This document shows positions 26,813 through 35,017 of a stretch of DNA of 53,852 nucleotides, piece after piece. The stretch is from Verrucomicrobiota bacterium (lineage in GTDB: Bacteria > Verrucomicrobiota > Verrucomicrobiia > Opitutales > Opitutaceae), in contig VHCI01000008.1 in assembly GCA_016871775.1 (NCBI GenBank), positions 1 through 53,852 of the forward strand. The letters are read 5' to 3'. The position numbers and the translations under genes were made by a program. Within the stretch, counting starts at the first letter, position 1, and each line of letters opens with the position of its first letter. The notes beneath the pieces were generated by a model. It ran no database searches. It saw only the letters and a program-made list of their open reading frames with translations, and was not told the DNA's origin.

Positions 26813-28474
26813 ATGCTGAGACCCCTGACCTCCGCCCTCGCGCTCCTGCTCCTGGGCCTGGCCGCCGGCTGCGGCCGCCCGGCCAACCCGCCCGTCACCC
26901 CGGCTTCCGGCCCCGCCGCGGCCGCCGCCCCCGCCAAGGGCGGACCGATGATCTGGCGCGTCGGCAACGGCGCGGAACCCCAGGACTTGGACCCCCACAT
27001 CGTCACCGGCGTCCCGGAGCATAAGATCCTGATGGCCCTGTTCGAGGGCCTTCTCTCCGAAAACCCTCAGGACCTCAGCCCCGAGCCCGGCATCGCCGAA
27101 CGCTGGGAAATCTCCCCGGACGGCCTCACCTACACCTTCCACCTCCGCGCCGGCGCGCAGTGGTCCGATGGCGTGCCCATCACCTCAACTACCTTCGTCC
27201 GCTCCTACCAGCGGATGCTCACGCCCGCCCTCGGCGCCGAGTACGCCTCGATGCTGCACCACGTGCGCAACGCGAAAGCCTACAACGAGGGCAAGCTCAC
27301 CGACTTTAGCCAGGTCGGTTTCAAGGAGGTCGATGAGCGCACGCTACGGGTCACGCTGAACCAGCGCACGCCCTTCCTCCTCAAGATGATCGCCACCCAT
27401 TACTCCTGGTACCCGGTGCCGATCCACGTGATCGAGAAGTTCGGCGGCCTGGCCCGCAAGGGCACCGCCTGGACCCGCAAGGAAAACTTCGTGGGTAACG
27501 GCCCCTTCATCCTCAAAGACTGGAAGCCCCAGCAGGTCCTCCTCGCCGCCCGAAACCCGCGCTTCTGGGACCACGCCCGCGTCCGCCTCGACGAAATCCA
27601 TTTCTTCGCGGTCGAGAACCAGGACAGCGAGGAGCGGATGTTCCGCACCGGCCAGCTCGACCTGACCAATGAACTCCCGGTGGCCAAGATCGACGTCTAC
27701 CGGAAGGAGTTCCCCGAGTCTCTGCGGATCGACCCGTACCTCGGCCTCTATTTTTACCGCTTCAACGTCGAGCGCCCACCCCTGAACGACAAGCGCGTCC
27801 GCCGCGCCCTCGCCCTCGCCGTGGACCGCGAGAGCCTGGTCAAGAACGTCACCCGCGGCGGCCAAATCCCCGCCTTCAGCGTCAGCTACCCGGGCACCGC
27901 CGGCTACGCGCCCACCGCCAAGCTCACGGGCAAAGTCGAGGAGGCCCGCCAGCTCCTCGCGGCGGCCGGCTTCCCCGGCGGCCAAGGGTTCCCGAAGCTT
28001 GAGCTGCTCTACAACACCAGCCAGAACCACCGGCTCGTCGCCGAGGCCATCCAGCAGATGTGGCGCCGCCAACTGGGCATCGACATCGGCCTCCGCAACG
28101 AGGAGTGGAAGGTCTACCTCGACACCACCGACGCCCGGAAGTTCGACCTGCAGCGAGGCGGCTGGATCGCCGACTACGTCGACCCCCACTCCTTCCTCGA
28201 GATCTGGACCTCGGATAATCTCAACAACGACACCGGGTTCAAGAACGCGGACTACGACCGCCTCTTCGCCAAGGCCCTCGCCGCGCCGGATGACACTGCG
28301 CGCTACGCGGTGTACCAGGAGATGGACGCCCTCCTGGTCGAGGAACTGCCCGTGATCCCGATTTACCACTACACCCGGGTCGTCGCGATGAACCCGCGCG
28401 TGCAAGGCGTCTACCCGACGCTCCTCGACAACCACCCTTACAAGTACGTCTGGCTGCGCGACGCGGCCCGCTGA
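26813..28474 (+). CDS. oppA: Oligopeptide ABC transporter substrate-binding lipoprotein
   Basis: The 553-residue protein is counted from the ATG at 26813, which gives a lipobox 'LGLAAGC' (C20); a longer in-frame start at 26687 overlaps the response regulator and is rejected. It is a family 5 solute-binding protein, with 'GNGAEPQDLDPHIVTGVPEHKI', 'ALFEGLL', 'ERWEISPDGLTYTFHLR' and 'DKRVRRALALAVDRE' marking the SBP_bac_5 fold. It binds oligopeptides and delivers them to the OppBC permease. OppB starts 67 bases downstream. Confidence 0.93.
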   Translation: MLRPLTSALALLLLGLAAGCGRPANPPVTPASGPAAAAAPAKGGPMIWRVGNGAEPQDLDPHIVTGVPEHKILMALFEGLLSENPQDLSPEPGIAERWEISPDGLTYTFHLRAGAQWSDGVPITSTTFVRSYQRMLTPALGAEYASMLHHVRNAKAYNEGKLTDFSQVGFKEVDERTLRVTLNQRTPFLLKMIATHYSWYPVPIHVIEKFGGLARKGTAWTRKENFVGNGPFILKDWKPQQVLLAARNPRFWDHARVRLDEIHFFAVENQDSEERMFRTGQLDLTNELPVAKIDVYRKEFPESLRIDPYLGLYFYRFNVERPPLNDKRVRRALALAVDRESLVKNVTRGGQIPAFSVSYPGTAGYAPTAKLTGKVEEARQLLAAAGFPGGQGFPKLELLYNTSQNHRLVAEAIQQMWRRQLGIDIGLRNEEWKVYLDTTDARKFDLQRGGWIADYVDPHSFLEIWTSDNLNNDTGFKNADYDRLFAKALAAPDDTARYAVYQEMDALLVEELPVIPIYHYTRVVAMNPRVQGVYPTLLDNHPYKYVWLRDAAR

Positions 28475-28541
28475 GCCGCGCCCGGGGGTGCCTACTGCGG
28501 GCTTCCCCCCGGCCGCCTTTGCCACTTCGCTCCCCCTCCCG

Positions 28542-29462
28542 ATGTTCCGCTTCATCACGTCGCGCCTGCTGCAGTCGCTCCTGGCGCTGTTCCTCGTGAT
28601 CACGGCCACGTTCTTCATGATCCGGTTTGTGCCGGGTGGCCCGTTCACGGCGGAGAAGGCGGTCACGCCGGAGATTTTGCGTAACCTTGAGGCCCACTAC
28701 GGCCTCGATCGTCCCCTCTGGCGGCAATACCTCGACTACCTTGTTAGCCTAGGCCGCGGCGACCTCGGCCCCTCTTTCAAGTACCCGAACCGCACGGTCA
28801 ACGAGATCATTGGGGATAAGCTGCCCGTCTCGGCCGAGCTGGGCGCCCTCGCCCTCGCCTTCGCCCTCGTGATCGGGATCACCCTGGGAACCCTGGCGGC
28901 AGTCTACCGCAACACTTGGATCGACTACGTCGCATCGACCTTCGGGATGATGGGGATCTCCATTCCCACCTTTGTCGTCGGACCCCTGCTCGTACTAGGG
29001 CTAGCCATCCATCTGGGCTGGTTCAACGCCTCTGGCTGGTACGGACCGGCGGACCGCGTCCTGCCGGCGATCGTACTCGGCTTCGCCTATGCGGCGCCCG
29101 TGTCGCGGCTGACCCGCGGGGGAATGCTGGAGATCCTCGGGCAGGACTTTATCCGCACCGCCCGCGCCAAGGGAGCCTCGGAACTGCGGATCATCACCCG
29201 CCACGCCCTGCGCGGCGGCCTGCTCCCGGTAGTCTCGTTCCTCGGGCCAGCGGTGGCGGGCATTTTGACCGGCTCGTTCGTGATCGAGACCATCTTCCAG
29301 ATTCCCGGAATCGGGCGCGAGTTCGTGAACAGCGCCTTCAATCGCGACTACACCCTCGTCCTAGGCACGGTCATCCTCTACGCGGTGCTGATCATGGCCC
29401 TGAACCTGGTGGTCGACATCGTCCAAGCCTGGATGAATCCGAAAGTGAGGCTCGAAGAATGA
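28542..29462 (+). CDS. oppB: Oligopeptide ABC transporter permease OppB
   Basis: The 306-residue protein is counted from the ATG at 28542 ('MFRFITSRLLQSLLALF...'), the usual OppB/DppB start. It has six membrane segments, the 'GDLGPSF' segment after the first, and the coupling loop that contacts the ATPase around 'ILGQDFIRTARAKGASELRIITRHALR'. 'GSFVIETIFQIPGIGREFVNSAFNRDY' is typical of the C-terminal part. It forms the membrane channel with OppC. Its stop overlaps the oppC start in ATGA. Confidence 0.95.
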   Translation: MFRFITSRLLQSLLALFLVITATFFMIRFVPGGPFTAEKAVTPEILRNLEAHYGLDRPLWRQYLDYLVSLGRGDLGPSFKYPNRTVNEIIGDKLPVSAELGALALAFALVIGITLGTLAAVYRNTWIDYVASTFGMMGISIPTFVVGPLLVLGLAIHLGWFNASGWYGPADRVLPAIVLGFAYAAPVSRLTRGGMLEILGQDFIRTARAKGASELRIITRHALRGGLLPVVSFLGPAVAGILTGSFVIETIFQIPGIGREFVNSAFNRDYTLVLGTVILYAVLIMALNLVVDIVQAWMNPKVRLEE

Positions 29463-30355
29463 GCGTGCCCGCCACCGCCACCCTGCCGGCGCCCGAGGCC
29501 CTCGAACAGGGCTCCTCGCTCGGCCACGATGCTTGGCTGCGCCTGCGGAAGAACCAGCTGGCCGTCTTCGGCCTCGTCTGCCTCGCCGTCGTGGCCGTCC
29601 TCTGCCTCGTCGGGCCCTGGCTGCTGCCGTACGGATACGAGGAACAGAAGTTGGAGCTGGGCGCCTCGCCCCCCGGCGCGATGCATTGGCTGGGCACTGA
29701 CACCCTCGGCCGCGACCTGCTGGTGCGCTTGCTTTACGGCGGGCGTATCTCCCTCGGGGTCGGCCTTGCGGCGACCTTCGTGGCTCTAACCATTGGGGTC
29801 GTTTATGGGGCGGTGGCAGGTTTCTTCGGGGGTAAGCTGGACGCGGTGCTGATGCGCATCGTCGACATTATGTACTCTCTGCCCTTCCCGATCTTTGTGA
29901 TCCTGCTGATGGTGTTCTTTGGGAAGAACATCATCCTCCTATTCGTGGCCATCGGGGCGGTCGAGTGGCTGACGATGGCGCGGATCGTGCGGAGCCAAGT
30001 GATGGCGGTGAAGCGGATGGAGTTCATCGAGGCGGCCCGCGCGCTAGGCTTCGGCAAACGACGGATCATCTTCCGCCATATCCTGCCCAATATCCTCGGG
30101 CCGATTATCGTCTACACCACGCTGACCATTCCGGCCGTGATGCTGCTGGAGGCGTTCCTCAGCTTCCTCGGACTCGGCGTCCAGCCCCCCATGAGCTCCT
30201 GGGGCGTGCTGATCAAGGACGGGGCCGAGAAGATGGAGGAGTTCTCGTGGCTGCTGGTATTCCCCGCCGCCCTGTTCTCGCTGACCCTATTCTCCCTCAA
30301 TTTCCTCGGCGACGGCCTGCGCGACGCCCTCGATGTGCGTTCCTCCAAGGACTGA
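29459..30355 (+). CDS. oppC: Oligopeptide ABC transporter permease OppC
   Basis: The 298-residue protein is read from the ATG overlapping the oppB stop. The N-terminal tail 'LGHDAWLRLRKNQLAVFGL' leads into the first membrane helix. 'HWLGTDTLGRDLLVRLLYGGRISLGVG' is the OppC/DppC hallmark, and 'EFIEAARALGFGKRRIIFRHILPN' is the ATPase coupling loop. 'LSFLGLGVQPPMSSWG' is also characteristic. It completes the permease with OppB. No oppD or oppF ATPase genes follow; the next gene is a self-contained exporter. Confidence 0.95.
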   Translation: MSVPATATLPAPEALEQGSSLGHDAWLRLRKNQLAVFGLVCLAVVAVLCLVGPWLLPYGYEEQKLELGASPPGAMHWLGTDTLGRDLLVRLLYGGRISLGVGLAATFVALTIGVVYGAVAGFFGGKLDAVLMRIVDIMYSLPFPIFVILLMVFFGKNIILLFVAIGAVEWLTMARIVRSQVMAVKRMEFIEAARALGFGKRRIIFRHILPNILGPIIVYTTLTIPAVMLLEAFLSFLGLGVQPPMSSWGVLIKDGAEKMEEFSWLLVFPAALFSLTLFSLNFLGDGLRDALDVRSSKD

Positions 30356-30394
30356 CCCCTCACGGCCAAGGCGCGCGCCGCCTCCCCCCGCCGC

Positions 30395-32146
30395 GTGAAC
30401 CGCTTCCGACCCTACTTCCGCTACCTAGCCGCCGTCCGCGGTCCGATCGCCGCCGCCATTGGCTGCGGACTGCTGTACGGGGCCGCCAGCGGCGCGGGAC
30501 TACCCCTGCTGGTCAAGAACGTCTTCCCCCGGATCTTCCAACCCGGGCCCGAGGCGCTGCCGTTCCTGCAGGTCGCGCTGGTCGCGGCCTACATCCCGGC
30601 CATCTTCGCCCTGCGCGCCCTGAGCGGCTACCTGAACGGCTACTTCACCCAACTGGCGGGCGTCCGGGTGCTGGAGGCGCTGCGGCTCGACTATTTCCGC
30701 CAATTGCAGGCGCTGCCGCTGTCGTTCGTCCAAGGCAAGCGCACTGGCGACCTGATGTCGCGGGGCTTAGCCGACACCCAGCAGCTCCAGTATAGCCTCA
30801 CCCTCCTCGCGAACGACGGCATCAAGCAGCCGGCAACGCTCGTCAGCGCGTTGGCCGCGGTGGCGTACCTAGCGGCGACCTCGGAGGGCGTCTGGCTGGC
30901 GCTGGTCTGCCTGGCGGCGGTGCCCTTGACTGTCTTCCCGGTGCGTTACGTGGGCAAGAAAGTGATCCGCCGCGCCGCGCAGGTCCAGGCCCAGCTGGGC
31001 GGCGTGAGCGGGCAATTCGCGGAGAACCTGGCTGCCTCCCGCGAGGTGCGCGCCTTCGGCTTGGAGGAGCGCGAATCCAACCGTTTCGCTGCCGCCTGCC
31101 GCGAGCTGGTCACCTCGCAGATGAAGATCGTCAAGTATGCTCAGGCGCTGACCCCCGCGATCGAGGTTATCTCCGCGATGGGCATCGCGGTGACGCTCCT
31201 CTATGCGTACCAGGGCGGACTAAAGCTGGAGACCTTCATCGCCCTGATCACGGCCCTGTACAGCAGCTACGAGCCGGTGAAGAAGCTGGGCGCCCTGAAC
31301 AATGAGCTGAAGCGCGGCACCGCAGCCCTCGATCGGCTGGAGGTGATCCTGCGCGAGCCGATCCACCTCGCGGACCCCGCCCAGCCAGTACCGGTGGACC
31401 GCTTGCGCGGCGACTTGGCGTTCCGTGAGGTGAGCTTCTCCTATCCTGGCCACCCGCCCGCGCTGCGGGACGTCACCGTCTCGCTGCCCGCGGGCACCGT
31501 TTGCGCCTTGGTTGGTCCGAGCGGGGCCGGCAAGTCGACCTTCGCGCAGCTGGTGCCGCGGTTCCACGACGTGGATGCGGGCGTGATCTCGGTGGACGAC
31601 CACGATGTCCGCCAGCTGCGGTTGCAGGACCTGCGGCGCAACATCGCGTTGGTGCCGCAGGACCCGGTGTTGTTCCACGACACTATCCGGGCGAACCTAC
31701 TGGTGGGCCGGGCGGGGGCGACGGAGGCGGAGGTGGAGCAGGCGGCGAAGGATGCGTTCGCGCACGACTTCATCCGGCAGTTGCCGCAGGGGTATGACAC
31801 GGTCGTGGGTGAGCGGGGGGCGACCTTGTCGGGCGGGCAGCGTCAGCGGCTGGCACTGGCGCGGGCGTTTCTGCGGGACGCGCCCATTTTGATCCTGGAT
31901 GAGGCCACGAGCGCGTTGGACAGCGAGAGTGAGTCGTTCATCCAGGCGGCGTTGCGGAAGCTGATCGTGGGGCGGACCGTGCTGATCATCGCGCACCGGT
32001 TCTCGACCTTGCGGGATGCGACGCGGATCCTGGTGTTTGAGGCAGGCCGGGTGGTGGGCGAGGGCACGCACGAGAGCCTGCACGCGGGGAATGCGCTGTA
32101 CCGGAGCCTGTTCGACCGCCAGTCCGAGGGCCTGGGGCCGAGGTAA
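30395..32146 (+). CDS. MsbA-like ABC exporter (fused permease and ATPase)
   Basis: The 583-residue half-transporter starts at a GTG, 39 bases after oppC. The N-terminal 310 residues form a type I exporter membrane domain, with 'FVQGKRTGDLMSRGLADTQQLQ' in its intracellular loop. The C-terminal ATPase has Walker A 'GPSGAGKS', Q-loop 'VPQDPVLFHDTI', signature 'LSGGQRQ', Walker B 'ILILDEATSALD' and H-loop 'IIAHRFS'. It probably works as a homodimer exporting a lipid or hydrophobic compound, MsbA being the nearest familiar relative. Codon use shifts from C-ending to G-ending in roughly the last 500 bases. Confidence 0.88.
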   Translation: MNRFRPYFRYLAAVRGPIAAAIGCGLLYGAASGAGLPLLVKNVFPRIFQPGPEALPFLQVALVAAYIPAIFALRALSGYLNGYFTQLAGVRVLEALRLDYFRQLQALPLSFVQGKRTGDLMSRGLADTQQLQYSLTLLANDGIKQPATLVSALAAVAYLAATSEGVWLALVCLAAVPLTVFPVRYVGKKVIRRAAQVQAQLGGVSGQFAENLAASREVRAFGLEERESNRFAAACRELVTSQMKIVKYAQALTPAIEVISAMGIAVTLLYAYQGGLKLETFIALITALYSSYEPVKKLGALNNELKRGTAALDRLEVILREPIHLADPAQPVPVDRLRGDLAFREVSFSYPGHPPALRDVTVSLPAGTVCALVGPSGAGKSTFAQLVPRFHDVDAGVISVDDHDVRQLRLQDLRRNIALVPQDPVLFHDTIRANLLVGRAGATEAEVEQAAKDAFAHDFIRQLPQGYDTVVGERGATLSGGQRQRLALARAFLRDAPILILDEATSALDSESESFIQAALRKLIVGRTVLIIAHRFSTLRDATRILVFEAGRVVGEGTHESLHAGNALYRSLFDRQSEGLGPR

Positions 32147-32152
32147 GGAGAC

Positions 32153-32410
32153 CGAACTTACGCCTCGGCGAGGAAGGGCCACCCAGAGAAGACCGTCCGA
32201 GCCTTGCTCGACCTTTTCCCTAGGGTGGTCTTGGGCGAAGACGCAGCCTGGCATTAGGTCGAAATCCGGGCCCACTTGATGACGAAGGGCTAGCCAATTG
32301 GTACCCTCGGCCTGCTGATCGCCGCGCGCACGCGCAGCCTCGGCGCGCCGCTGCTGAGGGCCAACTTCGGTGAACTCCGCCGTGTCCGGGGCCTGAGGAG
32401 CGCCCCGTAG
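32153..32410 (+). pseudogene. Decayed VapC-type (PIN-domain) toxin remnant
   Basis: Reading through two in-frame TAG codons (32255-32257 and 32291-32293), this frame gives 'KGHPEKTVRALLDLFPRVVL', 'GEDAAWH', 'VEIRAHLMTKG' and 'PIGTLGLLIAARTRSLGAPLLRANFGELRRVRGL', broken only by the stops. This follows the C-terminal two-thirds of VapC ribonucleases in order, including 'piGxxDxxIAAhAxslgaxLvTnNxxEFxRVxGL'. In the remnant the catalytic Asp of 'G-x-x-D' is Gly. The N-terminal third and the VapB antitoxin are absent. It begins right after the exporter stop and ends 8 bases before the convergent DUF4838 gene. Confidence 0.75.
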
Positions 32411-32417
32411 GGCTGAT

Positions 32418-34919
32418 CTATGGCCCAAGGACCCGCCCTGAGCTCGCCGAGGGAGCCGGGAGGCGGCGCAGGGAGGCGCCGGTAAATTCCGCGAAGTCGT
32501 CGTTCACCTGGTTCAGGGCGCGCACCGCCATCCCCGCCCAGCGCGTCCCCGGCGGCGCCCGCCCGATCAGGGTCAGCCACAGCGCCTGCTCCCCCGCCCC
32601 CGCCGGCACCCGGTCCACTCGGCCCGGATCGAGGAAGCGACCCCGCTCGTCCATAAACCGCAGCAGTAGGTGGACCGAGGTTCCCGGGCTCACCCGCGCC
32701 CGCACCTCGGCCGCGGCCTCGTAGACCTCGCCTGCAGCCGCCGGCACCCACTGGGTCAGGTCATCGCGGATGCACCCGGCGAGCCGCAGGACGCGCCGCC
32801 CGTCTGGGGCGCGGACGAAGGTCACCTGCCGCGTCTCCCAGGGCTCCCCGAAACCGCCCCAAGCGTTATCGTGGGCCGTCCACTCAATCACCGCCGGCGA
32901 GGCGACCGGCCGCGTCACCACAACCTGCTCCCAGCCGGCATCGCGCAGGGCCTCGCGCCCCTCGGTGGGCAGCAGGAGGATTTCCTCCGCGGTGACGGCA
33001 TCGCCAACCGCGGACCGGCCCGCCCCGCCAGCCAGCAGCGCCCGGCCCTCCGACGTCGCGGCCAGCAGGCGGGCGACGCGGCCATCGGTCTCGGTGCGGA
33101 GGTACGGGGTGAGGTCCTGCGCCGCCAGCGCCAGAGGATGTTCGCGCCGGATCCGCGCGTAGGCCGCGCGGAAAACGCGCTCCGCCTCCTTGGCTTCGCG
33201 CCACGCCGCGGCCAGCCGGGCCGGCTCCGCCCCGGGCACGGCCAAGCGGGAAACCGCCCCGCGGGTCTCGCCGACGCGGGCGAAGGCCTCGCTCACGCCC
33301 AGTCCCGCAGCGGCGAAGGCCACCCGCGCGCGCACCCGCGGCGTCGAAGCGAGGGCCGCGGCCGCCCGCAGGTGCCCGGCCAGCAAGGCCCGCGCGGCCG
33401 GCGGGAAAATCCCCGTCTGGTCGTCGTCGCGGTAATGGCGCAGCCAGAAGGGCGGGCCAGGCTGCGCCTCCCAGACGCGGTCCGCCTCCGCGAAGAAGGC
33501 CCGCATCGGCGCGGCCGCCTCGCGCCAGTATTCCGCAAAGTAAAGGTCGAGCAGCGCGGCGGGATCGCGGGTCGGCTCCCACAGGAGTTGCGCGGCCAGC
33601 CACGCCTTGGGGCCGTCGATGGCCCAGTTCGGGTGCGCCTCGGCGTAGAACGCGCGCACTCCGGCCCGGTGATGGAAGGGGATGCTGCGGGCGACGGCGG
33701 GGAGCGTGGGCCGCGGGACCAGAAAGGGTCGCCCGTAAAAGTAGTCGTAGACCCCGACGAAGGCGGCGCCCGCGCGGCACCAGCGCTCGATCAGGTCCCG
33801 GTCATCCCGCTCGAACTCCGGGTGCGACCACTGGCTGCGGTCCGCGGTGAGGAAGGGCACGACGTTGCGCTCGACCGGGAACGGCGGCGCGTCCTCGCAC
33901 CAGTAGTAGGCGTAAGCGGGCAGCCAGCGGTCCGGGTGTTTCTCGGCCACGCGGCGGGCGACGGCATTGGTGAAGCGGAAGACAAGCGGGGCGTAATCCG
34001 GCCGGCCGCGGAAGTGGCGCAGCGGCGCGACCGCGGCCAGGGTGCCGGCGGAGTCGTCGTAGCGGATGGTGTCGTTGACGCTGAGCGAAAAGGACAGCCG
34101 GCTGGGCTCACGATCGAAGGCCCGAATGGCGAACGCGGCCGCGTGCTCGACGACCGCGGGGTGGCGCAGGTCGGGTTGCCAGTTGTCCTCGCCCGGCGCA
34201 GGGAAGTGCTTCCAGCCCCGGCGCTCGGGCGCCATCTCGGGCCGGCGGCGGAAGTCCTCGGGCCGGAAGATCGTCGTGAGGTTGTGCCCGTGCTCGAACC
34301 GCGCCTCCAGGCGGTTGGCCGCGCGCCACGCCAGTTCCGCGGGCGTGGGTTCGACCCCCAGATCCCGGTGGACGAAGTCCGGCCGGAAGGTGCGAACCCC
34401 GGGCTGCAGGCTGAGTCTGGCCCGCCGCGGCACCTCGCGCCCAAGGGGCCCGGGATGGAACCAACGGGCGTCAGTCTCCCGCTCGAGGAACCACGAGGCG
34501 GCGGCGACCATAATCTCCGGGCGTTCGGCGCCCAGCCGGAGGCCGCGTGCGTCCACGGAGTACCCGACCCCGTTATCGCGGGGCGGGGCCGGCGCGGGCT
34601 CGGTCGCCCCGGGCACCGGTCCCCCGATCCGTAAGGCCACGGCCGGGGCCAGCCAACCTTCGGGCAACAGGGGAAAACGGGAGGCGGGCAGGCCGGAGGC
34701 GGCCGCCAGGGTCTCCCGCACCAGATCCGCCGCGGCCCGTTCCGCGTCCGTGGCGCGCAGCGGAAGCACTAAGGGCAGTCCTTGGCCCTCCCCGAAGTCG
34801 AAAACCCGGCAAATCGCAGCCGATGGCCCCCGCGGGGCCATCCCTCCCCCCGCCACCAGCAGGGCGCAGGCCCCGGCGGTGAGGAAGGCGGCGAGGGCGC
34901 GAGGCACGAGGGCAGACAC
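32418..34919 (-). CDS. Exported DUF4838-domain protein
   Basis: The protein has about 833 residues from a GTG at 34917-34919 that opens a signal-like segment ('PRALAAFLTAGACALLVAGGG'); a longer in-frame start at 35069 would run into the divergent peptidase gene. The central region carries the DUF4838 pattern: 'ASWFLERETDARWFHPGPLG', 'WRAANRLEARFEHGHNL', 'FSLSVNDTIRYDD' and 'AYYWCEDAPPFPVERNVVPFLTADR'. DUF4838 proteins resemble alpha-glucuronidase-like glycoside hydrolases and are abundant in Verrucomicrobia. The last 160 residues look like a beta-sandwich carbohydrate-binding module ('YEAAAEVRARVSPGTSVHLLLRF'). Confidence 0.75.
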   Translation of the reverse strand: MSALVPRALAAFLTAGACALLVAGGGMAPRGPSAAICRVFDFGEGQGLPLVLPLRATDAERAAADLVRETLAAASGLPASRFPLLPEGWLAPAVALRIGGPVPGATEPAPAPPRDNGVGYSVDARGLRLGAERPEIMVAAASWFLERETDARWFHPGPLGREVPRRARLSLQPGVRTFRPDFVHRDLGVEPTPAELAWRAANRLEARFEHGHNLTTIFRPEDFRRRPEMAPERRGWKHFPAPGEDNWQPDLRHPAVVEHAAAFAIRAFDREPSRLSFSLSVNDTIRYDDSAGTLAAVAPLRHFRGRPDYAPLVFRFTNAVARRVAEKHPDRWLPAYAYYWCEDAPPFPVERNVVPFLTADRSQWSHPEFERDDRDLIERWCRAGAAFVGVYDYFYGRPFLVPRPTLPAVARSIPFHHRAGVRAFYAEAHPNWAIDGPKAWLAAQLLWEPTRDPAALLDLYFAEYWREAAAPMRAFFAEADRVWEAQPGPPFWLRHYRDDDQTGIFPPAARALLAGHLRAAAALASTPRVRARVAFAAAGLGVSEAFARVGETRGAVSRLAVPGAEPARLAAAWREAKEAERVFRAAYARIRREHPLALAAQDLTPYLRTETDGRVARLLAATSEGRALLAGGAGRSAVGDAVTAEEILLLPTEGREALRDAGWEQVVVTRPVASPAVIEWTAHDNAWGGFGEPWETRQVTFVRAPDGRRVLRLAGCIRDDLTQWVPAAAGEVYEAAAEVRARVSPGTSVHLLLRFMDERGRFLDPGRVDRVPAGAGEQALWLTLIGRAPPGTRWAGMAVRALNQVNDDFAEFTGASLRRLPAPSASSGRVLGP

Positions 34920-35017
34920 AGTCCCGGTTCTGGAGCCCGGCCGGCCGTGCTCAAGGCCCAATTGCCGCCCAGCGTTTTCAGGCTGGCCCCGCCAGAGCAG
35001 AGCCGCACCGTGCCCGG

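Noticed and set aside
25195-27006. Long minus-strand open frame covering parts of the YHYH, response-regulator and oppA genes
   Set aside because: It is an artefact of high GC: it runs antisense to well-supported genes and its translation is Gly/Ala/Arg-rich without domains. The same applies to the long antisense frames at 32670-34634, 35252-37429 and 19529-20647.
31697-32428. Minus-strand open frame over the exporter ATPase end and the VapC remnant
   Set aside because: It is antisense to the ABC signature and Walker B motifs and has no domain of its own.
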